The translations under genes were made by a program, and so were the position numbers. A DNA stretch of 64,000 bases, taken from positions 82,219-146,218 of the forward strand of contig NZ_UWPC01000005.1 in assembly GCF_900604935.1 (NCBI RefSeq). The letters run 5' to 3'. Each line of letters begins with the position of its first letter. Positions within the stretch are counted from its first letter, which is position 1. The DNA comes from Vaginisenegalia massiliensis. GTDB lineage: Bacteria > Bacillota > Bacilli > Lactobacillales > Aerococcaceae. Of this stretch, positions 27,168-36,243 are shown in pieces. The notes under the pieces were generated by a model. The model ran no database searches, was not told where the DNA came from, and saw only the letters and a program-made list of their open reading frames with translations.

Positions 27168-28382
27168 TTAGCTCTTTGGATTAGTTTTGAAATATTGGTC
27201 AACCCATTGACTGACCGTTTTATCTTTAACAGCGTTAGGTAGATGCTTGCTAATTTCAGCCAATTGTTGATCAAAGGAACGGTTCATTAATTTCTGCAAT
27301 TCTTTCATAGGAAGGTCGCGGCCCGTCAATTCTGCTTTAGCGATTTGATGTAACATTTCAATGTAGGAATAAGCTAAAGCTAAGGTTAAGGCCCCTGCTG
27401 TCACACCCGATAGGATACCACCCGAAATTGTCCCAAGGCCCGGAATCCATTTCATCGCATTGGCGACAATCATCCGCCCCATCACCGTTGTTCCTGTCGT
27501 ACCCCCTAAACCGGCAATAAGACTGACTAATTGGGCTTTATCTAAAGACAAACCGAAAATAGCCGACAGATGCGCCAACATGGTAATTTGCATGGGTACT
27601 AACAGTGCTGCATCAGCTACAGGAATTGGCGTAAAGCCCACACCAAAAGCTGACGTGACATACGTTTTAGCCCAACTTCTCGCTTTATCCAATTTAAGTT
27701 GGATATCGATTTGTTGGGCATTGATAAAAGCCTGATGCACCTGCGACGGGATCACCGCTAAGCTTTGATCAATCAAGGCTTGTAAGCCGAAGCTAGACAC
27801 CATCTCTTTCTTTTGTATCAAGTATGGCTTGGCCAAGATGGGCACAATGGCCTTAACCGGCCAATTCTGTTGACGTAAGTACTGTTCAAAGGTGACATAC
27901 TCTTGCCCAATAGCTTGCGTTAAAACCAAGATAACAGGGATTTGCTTGGCTAAAGTTTGAATTAAATCACGTTCGTAATCCTCTATCCGTCCCATGGTAG
28001 CATTCAAGCAGTAATAAACAAGATGGATTTCTTCACGAGGTCCCTTAGCTTTTTGTCGTTGAATCAAGTCAGAAAAACTAGTTAAAACTTCCCGTTGTGC
28101 TTGAGCACTGAGTTCTAATCCTTTGGTATCATATAAGGTCAGCGGAATACCTGGTTTGGTAATTTTTTGAATTTGTTGGGTAACTGGGCGTCCAATCCCC
28201 GTCTCAGCTAACTGTTCGCGAAAGATTGCGTTCACTAGGGTTGACTTTCCCGATCCTGTTTTACCTACTAGCAGAATATTAATCGGAGGCATCTTTTCTA
28301 CTTCACGATTTATTTTGGCCATCAAGTCATCCACAACTTGTGGATTAACCTTCTTAGGCACTAATCGTTGCCATACTTTCAT
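27168..28382 (-). CDS. Membrane-associated GTPase with DUF697-like C-terminal domain
   Basis: A G-protein fused to a membrane region. G1 is VGKTGSGKST (about residues 37-46) and G3 is DTKGLE (about 86-91). At the expected G4 site the sequence reads VLTQAIG rather than (N/T)KxD, so guanine specificity is uncertain. The C-terminal half (about 230-345) has hydrophobic helices (PIPVADAALLVPMQITML; two glycine-rich helices) typical of DUF697. AAGGAGGA lies 8 bp before the Met at 28382 (MKVWQRL), so the longer frame is rejected. It is 36 bp after the zinc-protease gene, so they share a transcript. Confidence 0.85.
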   Translation of the reverse strand: MKVWQRLVPKKVNPQVVDDLMAKINREVEKMPPINILLVGKTGSGKSTLVNAIFREQLAETGIGRPVTQQIQKITKPGIPLTLYDTKGLELSAQAQREVLTSFSDLIQRQKAKGPREEIHLVYYCLNATMGRIEDYERDLIQTLAKQIPVILVLTQAIGQEYVTFEQYLRQQNWPVKAIVPILAKPYLIQKKEMVSSFGLQALIDQSLAVIPSQVHQAFINAQQIDIQLKLDKARSWAKTYVTSAFGVGFTPIPVADAALLVPMQITMLAHLSAIFGLSLDKAQLVSLIAGLGGTTGTTVMGRMIVANAMKWIPGLGTISGGILSGVTAGALTLALAYSYIEMLHQIAKAELTGRDLPMKELQKLMNRSFDQQLAEISKHLPNAVKDKTVSQWVDQYFKTNPKS

Positions 28383-28418
28383 CGTCCATTCCTCCTTGGG
28401 GGTCACCCATCAGGGCTA

Positions 28419-29096
28419 TTAATCCCGATTGCGTGAAATCAAGATAAAACGTAATAATTGAAGCGCCGTACTCAAGGTTGCTGCAACATAGGTTAAAGCT
28501 GCCGCATTTAAAACACGGCGTGCGGCTGGCAATTCTTCGGCAGTGAGTAGTCCTTGTTTCTCTAAGACTTTCATCGCTCGGTTACTAGCGTCAAATTCAA
28601 CCGGTAAAGTCACCACCTGAAACACCAGTACCATGGCAAAGGCGAATATACCTAACCGAATTAATTGCATCATAGATAAAGCAAAACCAATAAAAATAAG
28701 AGGCATAGCAATAGTCGATCCTAATTGAGTTACAGGGACTAAAGCCGCACGTAATCTTAAAGGAACATAACCATGAGCATCTTGCACAGCATGACCACAT
28801 TCATGAGCAGCTACAGCTACAGCAGCGACTGAGGTTGCTTTATCCGTCGCGTCAGATAAACGCAAGACCTTATTTCGTGCATCATAATGATCACTCAAGT
28901 CCCCTGGGACATGTTCTAGAGCCACATCTGTAATGCCATTTTCAGCTAAAATAGCCCGAGCGGCATCTTGACCGGTAATCTGTAACTCGGTTGGCCATTC
29001 ACTATACTTTGCAAACGTTGAGCTGACTTTGTGTTGAGCATACAAGACAAGTGCCATCCCAATAAACACTAAAATAATACTTGAATCATAATACAT
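28419..29096 (-). CDS. Zinc metallopeptidase, YugP type (DUF2268/neutral zinc peptidase family)
   Basis: Membrane-bound putative zinc protease. The 225-residue chain has an N-terminal membrane segment (about 5-20), the zinc site AAHECGHAVQDA (HExxH, about 126-137) and two or three further hydrophobic segments (PVTQLGSTIAMPLIFIGFAL; FAFAMVLVFQVVTLPVEFDASNRA). The E in EFDASNRA is the likely third metal ligand region seen in this family. The substrate is unknown. AGGAG lies 6 bp before the ATG. Confidence 0.88.
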   Translation of the reverse strand: MYYDSSIILVFIGMALVLYAQHKVSSTFAKYSEWPTELQITGQDAARAILAENGITDVALEHVPGDLSDHYDARNKVLRLSDATDKATSVAAVAVAAHECGHAVQDAHGYVPLRLRAALVPVTQLGSTIAMPLIFIGFALSMMQLIRLGIFAFAMVLVFQVVTLPVEFDASNRAMKVLEKQGLLTAEELPAARRVLNAAALTYVAATLSTALQLLRFILISRNRD

Positions 29097-29193
29097 AGGA
29101 ACTCCTCCTCTGGGGTCAATTTAATAGTTATCTCTAAACAGAGTATAACAATTTTGAAGCCACAATACATCTGATTTGCTAGAACCCCATAAA

Positions 29194-29250
29194 TAAAAAA
29201 ATAGCCATCCATTAAGCAAGAAGCTCTTTCTTCTCGTTAATGTATGACTA
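29194..29250 (-). terminator. Terminator after the zinc-peptidase operon region / uraA side
   Basis: A long stem AGTCATaCATTAAcGAGAAG with its complement and a hexanucleotide loop, followed on the minus strand by TTTTTTTA. It lies 3' of the uracil permease gene (which ends at 29303) and 5' of the YugP gene, so it ends the uracil permease transcript. Confidence 0.85.
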
Positions 29251-29302
29251 TCATATAGAAGACTCTTTAACTTTATATCCTTCTTAAGACTGATTTAAGT
29301 TC

Positions 29303-30604
29303 TTAATCAAGTAAATCATCATCCGCTTCAGCGGGTAATATTAAATTCAAAATCACACCCACAACCGCACTTAAGGCCGTTCCAGAAATTAAGAAATGTT
29401 GACTAATTGGTAAGACTGCCCCACCTAAACCCAACACAAGCATAGCTGAAGCAATCACTAGATTTCGTGGGTGATTAAAATTCGTCTTGGCTTTAATCAA
29501 AACTTTTAAACCATTTGAGGCAATAACCCCATACAAAAGAATGGCCATACCACCAAGAACCGCGGTCGGAACGGTTGAGATTAAAGCCGTAAATTTAGCG
29601 AAGAAACTGATAGCGATGGCAATTATGGCCGCATTGCGAATCACTGATACAGAAGCGATCCGAGTCATTCCTACGACACCTGTATTTTCTCCATAGGTTG
29701 TTTCTGAAGGCCCCCCAATTAAGGCTGATAAACAGATGGCCAAGCCATCGCCCACTAAAGTGCGAGCCAAACCAGGTTTTTTTAAGAAGTTGCGTCCACA
29801 AATTTCTCCTAAAACCGTATGGTCGCCGACATGCTCTGCAATCGTGACGACTGAAATCGGAATAATGGCCAAGGCTTCTGGACCAAAATAGAAACGGTGT
29901 GTCTTGGCAAAAGCAAAGTGGTGCTTAAATGGAAGACTGACGTCAGGGAAGGCGATCCATGGAGCCTTCAAGACAGGCGTAAAATCAACCTTACCCAAGC
30001 AGAGAGCCACAAGATAACCGCCCATGATAGCAATTAGGAAAGGGATCACCCGAACAAAGCCTTTACCGCGCGAAAATATGGTAACTGCAATCAAGAATGT
30101 GACTACCGCGATGACCACATTCTTCCAATCGCCATCTTTAACAAAACCAGCATTGGTTACTGCTGAATTAGCTAAGCCAAGACCAATCACAATAATCATC
30201 GGACCAATCACAATCGGCGGCAAGAGCTTATCAATCCATTCCGTACCGATAAGGGTAACCAGACCAGCCACGGCAACATAGATCAGACCAACAATAAAGA
30301 TACCTGATTGAGCAGCGGAGATATCTCCGCCCATTTGTTCTTTGGCAAAAGCCATCGCAGAAATATAAGCAAACGATGAGCCCAAGTACACGGGAACTTG
30401 TGCCTTTGTCGCTACAATATAAATAAGTGTTCCCAAACCTGAAGCTAAAAGAGCGGTTGACACAGACATACCTAAAATGAGAGGGACTAGGATTGTTGCC
30501 CCAAACATAGCAAAGACGTGTTGCAAGCTTAAAAATAGCCCTTTTACAAAAGGTGGTTTCTCATGTGTATCATACAATAACGCTTTATTTGGTGTTGTTT
30601 CCAT
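29303..30604 (-). CDS. uraA: Uracil permease (NCS2 family, UraA/PyrP)
   Basis: Proton-coupled uracil importer. The 433-residue protein has about 14 hydrophobic segments, the N-terminal QHVFAMFGATILVPLI (about 28-43), YLGSSFAYISA (about 73-83), VVTIAEHVGDHTVLGE (Glu and His of the substrate site) and GGPSETTYGENTGVVGMTRI (in part), all typical of uracil transporters. Start ATG follows AAGGAG. The 126-nt leader ends in an intrinsic terminator placed directly before the ribosome-binding site, which indicates transcription attenuation, as known for PyrR-controlled genes. Confidence 0.95.
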   Translation of the reverse strand: METTPNKALLYDTHEKPPFVKGLFLSLQHVFAMFGATILVPLILGMSVSTALLASGLGTLIYIVATKAQVPVYLGSSFAYISAMAFAKEQMGGDISAAQSGIFIVGLIYVAVAGLVTLIGTEWIDKLLPPIVIGPMIIVIGLGLANSAVTNAGFVKDGDWKNVVIAVVTFLIAVTIFSRGKGFVRVIPFLIAIMGGYLVALCLGKVDFTPVLKAPWIAFPDVSLPFKHHFAFAKTHRFYFGPEALAIIPISVVTIAEHVGDHTVLGEICGRNFLKKPGLARTLVGDGLAICLSALIGGPSETTYGENTGVVGMTRIASVSVIRNAAIIAIAISFFAKFTALISTVPTAVLGGMAILLYGVIASNGLKVLIKAKTNFNHPRNLVIASAMLVLGLGGAVLPISQHFLISGTALSAVVGVILNLILPAEADDDLLD

Positions 30605-30623
30605 TTCTTACTCCTTCTGGGCA

Positions 30624-30660
30624 CAAAAAAAGCCCTTGTTTGATTAATCAAGGGCTTAAA
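30624..30660 (-). terminator. Leader terminator of uraA (attenuator)
   Basis: Stem AAGCCCTTG/CAAGGGCTT (30630-30638 and 30649-30657) followed on the minus strand by TTTTTTT, ending about 20 bp before the uraA start. Its position inside the leader, not after a gene, indicates regulated termination. Confidence 0.85.
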
Positions 30661-30694
30661 AAACGTTTATCAAATTGATACTCGATAAGTGCTT

Positions 30695-30713
30695 GGTAAA
30701 CTCTCGGTCTACC
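30695..30713 (-). promoter_or_regulatory. Candidate PyrR-binding hairpin in the uraA leader
   Basis: Minus-strand GGTAGACCGAGAGTTTACC folds as a 7-bp stem (one G-U pair) with a CGAGA loop. PyrR sites carry a CNGNGA hexaloop inside ARUCCNGAGAGGYU; this copy has the GAGAG core but a loop one base shorter. The upstream AAGGACTT (30717-30724) could pair with the 5' arm of the terminator as an antiterminator. Confidence 0.5.
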
Positions 30714-30736
30714 TTAAAGTCCTTAATTCTGTTCAC

Positions 30737-30765
30737 AGTATACGTGACTTATTCCTATATTTCAA
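30737..30765 (-). promoter_or_regulatory. Promoter of uraA
   Basis: -35 TTGAAA (30760-30765), 17-bp spacer, -10 TATACT (30737-30742) on the minus strand. Transcription should begin near 30730, giving a leader of about 125 nt. Confidence 0.8.
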
Positions 30766-30772
30766 TGCTTAA

Positions 30773-31495
30773 TCAGGGATTGATTAAATTTTGTTTGTCA
30801 TTCGTGCGATTGCCATCGACATTCAAGTTAAATGCAAATTTAGTCTCTGGCCGTTTCTCCTGAAAACCTAAGTAAACAGCCACAAAATCATTGGCACGAG
30901 CAAACAGCTCCCGGAATTCACGGTTGGGCCGGGCCGCTTGTGTCTCTTCAGCTGGTAAACCAACCGCTTCAATGCCCAAGCCATTGGCTATCATCAAAGC
31001 TCGAGCCAAGTGGTAGCCTTGGGTCACAATAATCACCTTGTCCTGCTTCAAGACGTGCTTAAGTCGATAAAGGCTTTCATAAGTTGAATAGCCAGCATGA
31101 TCAAGATAAATACGTTGACTCGGCAAACCTCGTTGGTTTAAAAAGTCTTTCATCACTTGGACTTCATTATAATTATCCTGGCGATGATCGCCACTCATCA
31201 CATAGGGATTGTCCGGCAAATAGCGATAAAGTCTCTGAGCCGCCTCTAGCCGTAAAGCTAGTATTTCACTAGGCTTTTGATTATCAATAACCCCTGCCCC
31301 CAAAACTAATATAGGAGTCTTTTGGTTGACCCATGTCGCTTGGCTAACTTCTTTGGCTGTTAGCATTTGTCCTTGCGTAGACCACACAACATAGGCATTG
31401 ACTGCCAAAAGAGTTCCCAAGCCTATTAGGCTTATTGTCGTGGCCACTTGTAAACTACGCTGTACTACCCGACCAAAAGTCCTTATTAATTTCAC
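30773..31495 (-). CDS. SanA/YdcF-like DUF218 family protein
   Basis: Membrane-anchored DUF218 protein; relatives (SanA, YdcF, ElyC) are linked to envelope integrity, without an agreed reaction. An N-terminal hydrophobic segment is followed by the domain core ILVLGAGVIDNQKPSEIL, RLEAAQRLY, YVMSGDHRQDNYNE, STYESLYRLKHVL and IIVTQGYHLARALMIANGLGI. The longest frame starts at an ATG that is part of a TATAATG promoter element (31542-31547), so translation must begin further in. AAAGGTG lies 8 bp before a GTG at 31495 (VKLIRTF), which I take as start, giving 240 residues. Confidence 0.8.
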   Translation of the reverse strand: MKLIRTFGRVVQRSLQVATTISLIGLGTLLAVNAYVVWSTQGQMLTAKEVSQATWVNQKTPILVLGAGVIDNQKPSEILALRLEAAQRLYRYLPDNPYVMSGDHRQDNYNEVQVMKDFLNQRGLPSQRIYLDHAGYSTYESLYRLKHVLKQDKVIIVTQGYHLARALMIANGLGIEAVGLPAEETQAARPNREFRELFARANDFVAVYLGFQEKRPETKFAFNLNVDGNRTNDKQNLINP

Positions 31496-31541
31496 AACTG
31501 AATCACCTTTCTCTTGTCTCATCCATCCTATCATGTTTGTC

Positions 31542-31550
31542 ATTATAACA
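31542..31550 (-). promoter_or_regulatory. Extended -10 promoter of the DUF218 gene
   Basis: Minus-strand TGTTATAAT; no good -35. The ATG formed by the end of this element is not a start codon. Confidence 0.6.
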
Positions 31551-31612
31551 TAAAAATTTTTTACCCCTGATATATTTTGAACTTCATATAAAAAAATGGA
31601 GTCCCTTTACAC

Positions 31613-31645
31613 AAAAAAGCGAAATCCTAATTTAGAATTTCACTT
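31613..31645 (-). terminator. Terminator after the ABC exporter operon
   Basis: Arms AGTGAAATTCTAA and TTAGGATTTCGCT (with G-U and one mismatch) followed on the minus strand by TTTTTT. Confidence 0.75.
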
Positions 31646-31676
31646 TCAAAGAATTACTTATATATTGGTCTGACCA

Positions 31677-33530
31677 TTAAGTCACTTTGACAAATTGACT
31701 GTTATACAATTCAGCATAGCGGCCATCTAAAGCCATCAATTGTTCATGATTTCCTTGCTCTACAATGTCACCATGCTCCATATACAGAATTAAATCAGCA
31801 TCCCGAATGGTCGATAGCCGGTGAGCAATCACAAAGCTGGTCCGTCCTTTCATTAAACGGTCCATAGCCTCTTGAATAAGTACCTCAGTTCGAGTATCAA
31901 CCGAGCTAGTCGCCTCATCGAGGATTAAGACAGGACGATCGGCTAAAATAGCCCGAGCAATGGTTAACAATTGCTTCTGCCCTTGCGAAATATTGGACGC
32001 TTCTTCATTCAAGACAAAATCATAACCGTCTGGTAGTGATTGAATAAAGTGATGGACACGGGCTGACTTAGCAGCCTGAATCACCTCTTCATCACTAGCA
32101 TCTAAACGCCCATAGCGAATATTTTCGCGAATCGTTCCATTAAAGAGCCAGGTATCTTGTAAAACCATTGCCATGGTGTGGCGATAACTTTGCCGCGAAT
32201 AATTTTTAATATCCTGCCCATCGAGCAAAATACGCCCTTGATTCACATCATAAAAGCGCATCAAAAGTTTAACGATTGTTGATTTACCAGCTCCAGTTGG
32301 CCCCACTAAAGCCACTTTTTGTCCAGGTTGGATTAAAGCTGAGAAGTTACCAATAACAGGTTGGTCCGCATGGTAGCCAAAACCAATCTGATCGAAGCTA
32401 ACTTGTCCATGAACTTGGGACACATCTAACGTTTCACCAACAAGTTGATCTTCTTCCTCTTCGTCCAAGAACTCATATACGCGTTCACCAGCAGCTGCCA
32501 TCGATTGCATCATATTAACGACTTGCGCAATCTGGGTGATAGGTTGGGTAAATTGATTCACATATTGAGTGAATGCTTGAATATCCCCTACCTGAATCTT
32601 ACCTTGCATCGCTAAGTAAGCTCCAGCAATCACGACCCCAGCATACCCAAGATTACCCATAAAGCGCATCAAAGGGAACATCAAGCCAGAAAAGAATTGC
32701 GATTTCCAAGCTGATTCGCGTAAGCGGTCATTTTCAACATGGAAATTAGCTGCCACTTGGCTTTCCTGGTTAAAAGCTTTTACAATCGTTTGTCCCGCAA
32801 AGACTTCTTCAACCTGCCCGTTGATAACTCCCAAAGAAGCTTGTTGGGCTTTAAAGAAGACCTGAGATTTTTTCATTAAGACACCAATAATTCCCATACT
32901 TAAAGGAACAATCAGAATGGCAATCAAGGTCATTAAAGGTGAGATGGAGAACATCATATACAAGACACCTACCATGGTCAATACCGAGGTGATAAGCGTT
33001 GTCAAAGATTGATTCAAACCATTTCCTAGTGTATCGATATCATTTGTAATCCGGGACAAGACCTCACCATAAGGCTGAGATTCAAAGTATGCCATCGGCA
33101 TTCGATCAATCTTATCCATCAAATCACGACGTAATTTATAGGTCACTTCTTGCGAAATGGTACTCATCACATAACCCTGAACGGCTTGAAAGACGGCTGA
33201 TACGACATAGAGCATTAGGACCCAAAATAAAATCTGCCCGATTTTGTCGTATTGGATATCTCCCGTGCCTTGGACTTTTGCCATAATCCCTTTAAATAGT
33301 TCAGTTGTCGTTCGACCCATTTGTTTAGGCCCAATGATGTTGAAGACTGTCGCTAAAACAGAGGTCACTAAGACTAAGAGAACACTCCATTTATAGGAAA
33401 GGATATCCGCTGTAATTCGTTTAATCGAGGCCATAAAGTTTTTCGGCTTTTCAACAGCCCCTAAATTAGGCCGCCCGCCATGATTTGCAGCTGGGCGCTT
33501 TAGTTTTGTATTGTTGGTATTATCTGCCAT
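31677..33530 (-). CDS. Heterodimeric ABC exporter subunit 2 (LmrD/BmrD-like)
   Basis: Membrane-fused ABC half-transporter: six TM segments (about 50-330) and an ATPase domain (about 370-610). Walker A GPTGAGKST, Walker B with catalytic Glu (LILDEATSSVD) and H-loop His (VIAHRLST) are intact, but the signature reads ISQGQ in place of LSGGQ. In heterodimeric exporters this signature pairs with the partner's degenerate site. GGAGGG lies 6 bp before the Met at 33530 (MADNTNN), so the start is moved in by 27 bp; it overlaps the upstream subunit by 11 bp. Drug or lipid export is inferred from the family and the MarR gene. Confidence 0.9.
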   Translation of the reverse strand: MADNTNNTKLKRPAANHGGRPNLGAVEKPKNFMASIKRITADILSYKWSVLLVLVTSVLATVFNIIGPKQMGRTTTELFKGIMAKVQGTGDIQYDKIGQILFWVLMLYVVSAVFQAVQGYVMSTISQEVTYKLRRDLMDKIDRMPMAYFESQPYGEVLSRITNDIDTLGNGLNQSLTTLITSVLTMVGVLYMMFSISPLMTLIAILIVPLSMGIIGVLMKKSQVFFKAQQASLGVINGQVEEVFAGQTIVKAFNQESQVAANFHVENDRLRESAWKSQFFSGLMFPLMRFMGNLGYAGVVIAGAYLAMQGKIQVGDIQAFTQYVNQFTQPITQIAQVVNMMQSMAAAGERVYEFLDEEEEDQLVGETLDVSQVHGQVSFDQIGFGYHADQPVIGNFSALIQPGQKVALVGPTGAGKSTIVKLLMRFYDVNQGRILLDGQDIKNYSRQSYRHTMAMVLQDTWLFNGTIRENIRYGRLDASDEEVIQAAKSARVHHFIQSLPDGYDFVLNEEASNISQGQKQLLTIARAILADRPVLILDEATSSVDTRTEVLIQEAMDRLMKGRTSFVIAHRLSTIRDADLILYMEHGDIVEQGNHEQLMALDGRYAELYNSQFVKVT

Positions 33531-35709
33531 CTTGTCCCTCCGTTCCTGCCTGACCATATTGAGCTAATTCCACTTGCGACAATTGCGATTGGGCAATTTC
33601 TTGATAAACCTTAGATGTCTTCATCAAGCTTGCGTGATTACCCACTCCCGCAATTTGACCTTCATCCAAGACAATAATTTGATCCGCATCCAAAACTGTC
33701 GAAATTCGTTGAGCCACAATAATGACCGTCGCATCTTTAATTTGTTCTCCCAAGGCTTTTCTCAAGGAAGCATCTGTACGATAGTCTAAAGCTGAGAAAG
33801 AATCATCAAACAAGAAAATTTGAGGATCTTTAGCAATAGCTCGAGCAATAGATAAGCGTTGTTTTTGTCCACCAGAGACATTAGAGCCACCTTGGGCAAT
33901 CGCAGCTTGGTAACCATCCTCTTTTTCTTGGATAAACTCGCTCGCATGGGCAATTTGAGCTGCCAAATCACGTTTGGCTGGAGATAAATCATCTACCCCA
34001 TAAGCAATATTCGATTCAATTGTACCCGAGAAGAGCACACCTTTTTGAGGAACGTAACCCATCATGGAGCGAAGATCCGCTTGGCTAAATTGGCGAATAT
34101 CAATGCCATCAATGGTGATTTGTCCTTTAGTGACATCATAGAAGCGCATCAGTAACTGTAAGATAGTCGATTTCCCTGCTCCAGTTGAACCGATAATGGC
34201 GGTCGTTTGACCTGGTTTCGCTTCAAAACTAATCTCTTGCAAGGTATCCTCTTGCGCCCCTTGATAGCGAAAGGCAACATGGTTAAATTTAACTAAGCCT
34301 GTGATCTGACTTGGTAAAGGCGTTGCGTTTGCCGGATCTTGAATCGAAAGTGGACTGTCAATTACCTCTTGAACCCGCTCAGCAGCCACCATCGCCCGCG
34401 GAAACATCACGGCCATCATGGAAAACATTAAGAAGGAGAAGATAATTTGCATGGCGTAATTCATAAAGGCCGTCATTTCCCCAACTTGCATACTACCTTG
34501 ACCAATCTTATCACTAGCTACCCAAATAATGAGAATAGAAACCCCATTCATTAATATCATCATGAGGGGCATCATAAAGGACATGGCCCGGTTAGTAAAT
34601 AAATAAGTGGATTTTAGCTCTTGGCTGGCCCCATCAAAGCGTTGACTTTCTGTCTCTTGGCGACCAAACGCGCGGATAACTTGAAGTCCAGTAAGAATTT
34701 CACGGGCAAAGAGATTTACCTTGTCAACTTGGCTTTGAAGTCGTTTAAAGCGTGGCATAGTCAATGCAAACAGCACGCCTACGATTGCCAAGACAGCTAC
34801 AACCGCCACGACAATAATCCAAGTCATCGTCGATTTGGTCGCAATCACGTGCATAATTCCTCCCACTGCTAAGACTGGGGCAAAGAGTGTAATCCGTAAA
34901 ACAACAGTGAGAATTAATTGAATCTGCTGAATATCATTTGTAGACCGTGTGATCAAGGAAGCAGCTGAAAAGTCGTTCATCTCTTTTTGAGAGAATTGTA
35001 GGACCTTATCAAAAGATAAACGGCGTAAATCATGACCGATATTAGCCGCAACAATAGCTGAATAGTAATGGCCAGCTACCGCCCCTAACATGGCTAATAG
35101 TGACACGGCTAGCATCCAACCCCCTTGACGCCATAAGTAACGCATCTGTTGTTGGTCCGCTTTTTTACCACTTGCTTCATACTCACTCTTTACATATCGG
35201 ATAGCTGCGCTCTTAACCACACTATCGCCTAACTTATCCATTTGTTGGTCCGCTTTTTGTCGTACGGCCTGGACCATCGCTTTGGGATCTCGCTTTGGTT
35301 GCAAAGCCATCTGTGATTGCATGGCTTTTTGTTGGGCTGGTGTTAATTGTTGTCGCATTTGACTAATGGCTAAAGGCTTGATTAATTTCTTCTCTAATGC
35401 TGATAGGGCCTTTGGCTCAGCTTTGATATCAGCCTTTAACTGGTAATGACCATCACTGGCCTCTTGATAGTTTTGTGTAAGGGCCTCTTGTTCATCCGGT
35501 AACATCAACTGACTGAGTGTTTGGTAGCCTTTAGCGGTTAAATCAAAAGGCACGGCATACTCAAAGCCCTTATTCTGAATCCCGGTATCAATTAATTTGG
35601 AGGTAATATCGGGTAAAAGTAAGGTCGTATAGGCTTGAACCACGTGGAATAACATAATAACCAGGACGGTCAACCAATAGGGCCTTAATTGTTTACTTAA
35701 TGCTTTCAT
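33520..35709 (-). CDS. Heterodimeric ABC exporter subunit 1 (LmrC/BmrC-like) with extracellular insertion
   Basis: Partner half-transporter of 729 residues. Between TM1 (about 12-32) and TM2 (about 187-207) lies a hydrophilic insertion of roughly 130 residues rich in Gln, Lys and Ala (predicted outside the cell), seen in some Firmicutes LmrC-like proteins. The ATPase domain has Walker A GSTGAGKST and canonical VSGGQKQR, but the catalytic Glu is Asp (LFDDSFSALD) and the H-loop His is Gln (VAQRIST). These are the marks of the degenerate site of a heterodimer. AAAGGAGTGA precedes the ATG. Confidence 0.9.
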   Translation of the reverse strand: MKALSKQLRPYWLTVLVIMLFHVVQAYTTLLLPDITSKLIDTGIQNKGFEYAVPFDLTAKGYQTLSQLMLPDEQEALTQNYQEASDGHYQLKADIKAEPKALSALEKKLIKPLAISQMRQQLTPAQQKAMQSQMALQPKRDPKAMVQAVRQKADQQMDKLGDSVVKSAAIRYVKSEYEASGKKADQQQMRYLWRQGGWMLAVSLLAMLGAVAGHYYSAIVAANIGHDLRRLSFDKVLQFSQKEMNDFSAASLITRSTNDIQQIQLILTVVLRITLFAPVLAVGGIMHVIATKSTMTWIIVVAVVAVLAIVGVLFALTMPRFKRLQSQVDKVNLFAREILTGLQVIRAFGRQETESQRFDGASQELKSTYLFTNRAMSFMMPLMMILMNGVSILIIWVASDKIGQGSMQVGEMTAFMNYAMQIIFSFLMFSMMAVMFPRAMVAAERVQEVIDSPLSIQDPANATPLPSQITGLVKFNHVAFRYQGAQEDTLQEISFEAKPGQTTAIIGSTGAGKSTILQLLMRFYDVTKGQITIDGIDIRQFSQADLRSMMGYVPQKGVLFSGTIESNIAYGVDDLSPAKRDLAAQIAHASEFIQEKEDGYQAAIAQGGSNVSGGQKQRLSIARAIAKDPQIFLFDDSFSALDYRTDASLRKALGEQIKDATVIIVAQRISTVLDADQIIVLDEGQIAGVGNHASLMKTSKVYQEIAQSQLSQVELAQYGQAGTEGQDGR

Positions 35710-35721
35710 TTAGTCACTCCT

Positions 35722-36189
35722 TTATTCTGCTTGATTATTGTCTTGCTGATAGCTAGCTTTGACTTTTTCCATCGCTCGAGCCAAAGCATAACCCGTTTCA
35801 ATAAAGGCGTTTAAATCAGCTAGCTCAATCTGATTAAGAGCTTGACCATAAGCCTGGTTAACCCGGTTAACGGTTTCTTGATAGATGGCTTGCCCTTGCT
35901 CAGTCAGCTCTAAAGTAATATTGCGCCGATCCTGATCATCTTCATATCGAACTAGCCAATCTTTTTCGACCAAATTTTTTACTGTACGTGAAATGGCCGG
36001 ATTTGATACGCTCATGCATTGTGCTAAATGTGATGTTGATGCTTTTTCATGACGCTTGTTGATTTCTGTCACCTGATGTAAAATAAAAAACTCGCTCTTG
36101 GGAATTGGGGAAACTGCCTCAAATAAATGAACATGAAAGACCTGCCCTTTCATTTGAAAAAAAGCCTGTACAAGCTCAGCTTGCTCCAT
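35722..36189 (-). CDS. MarR family transcriptional regulator
   Basis: Winged-helix regulator, very likely the repressor of the two ABC genes 12 bp downstream. The 155-residue protein has the MarR core: STSHLAQCMSVSNPAISRTVKNLVEKDWLVRYEDDQDRRNITLELTEQG in segments covers the recognition helix (about 66-80) and wing (DDQDRRNI). The frame opens ATG GTC ATG; AAAGGAAG is 6 bp before the second ATG, so that one is used. Two TTAAC-N3-GTTAA elements overlap its promoter, consistent with autoregulation. Confidence 0.9.
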   Translation of the reverse strand: MEQAELVQAFFQMKGQVFHVHLFEAVSPIPKSEFFILHQVTEINKRHEKASTSHLAQCMSVSNPAISRTVKNLVEKDWLVRYEDDQDRRNITLELTEQGQAIYQETVNRVNQAYGQALNQIELADLNAFIETGYALARAMEKVKASYQQDNNQAE

Positions 36190-36214
36190 GACCATCTTCC
36201 TTTCTCTAAAAAGA

Positions 36215-36243
36215 TTAACATAGTTAACTATTAACGAGGTTAA
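36215..36243. promoter_or_regulatory. Tandem MarR-type operators
   Basis: Two copies of TTAAC-N3-GTTAA (36215-36227 and 36231-36243), 16 bp apart start to start, lie just downstream of the -10 of the marR promoter. The 13-bp dyads fit MarR dimers. Confidence 0.65.
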
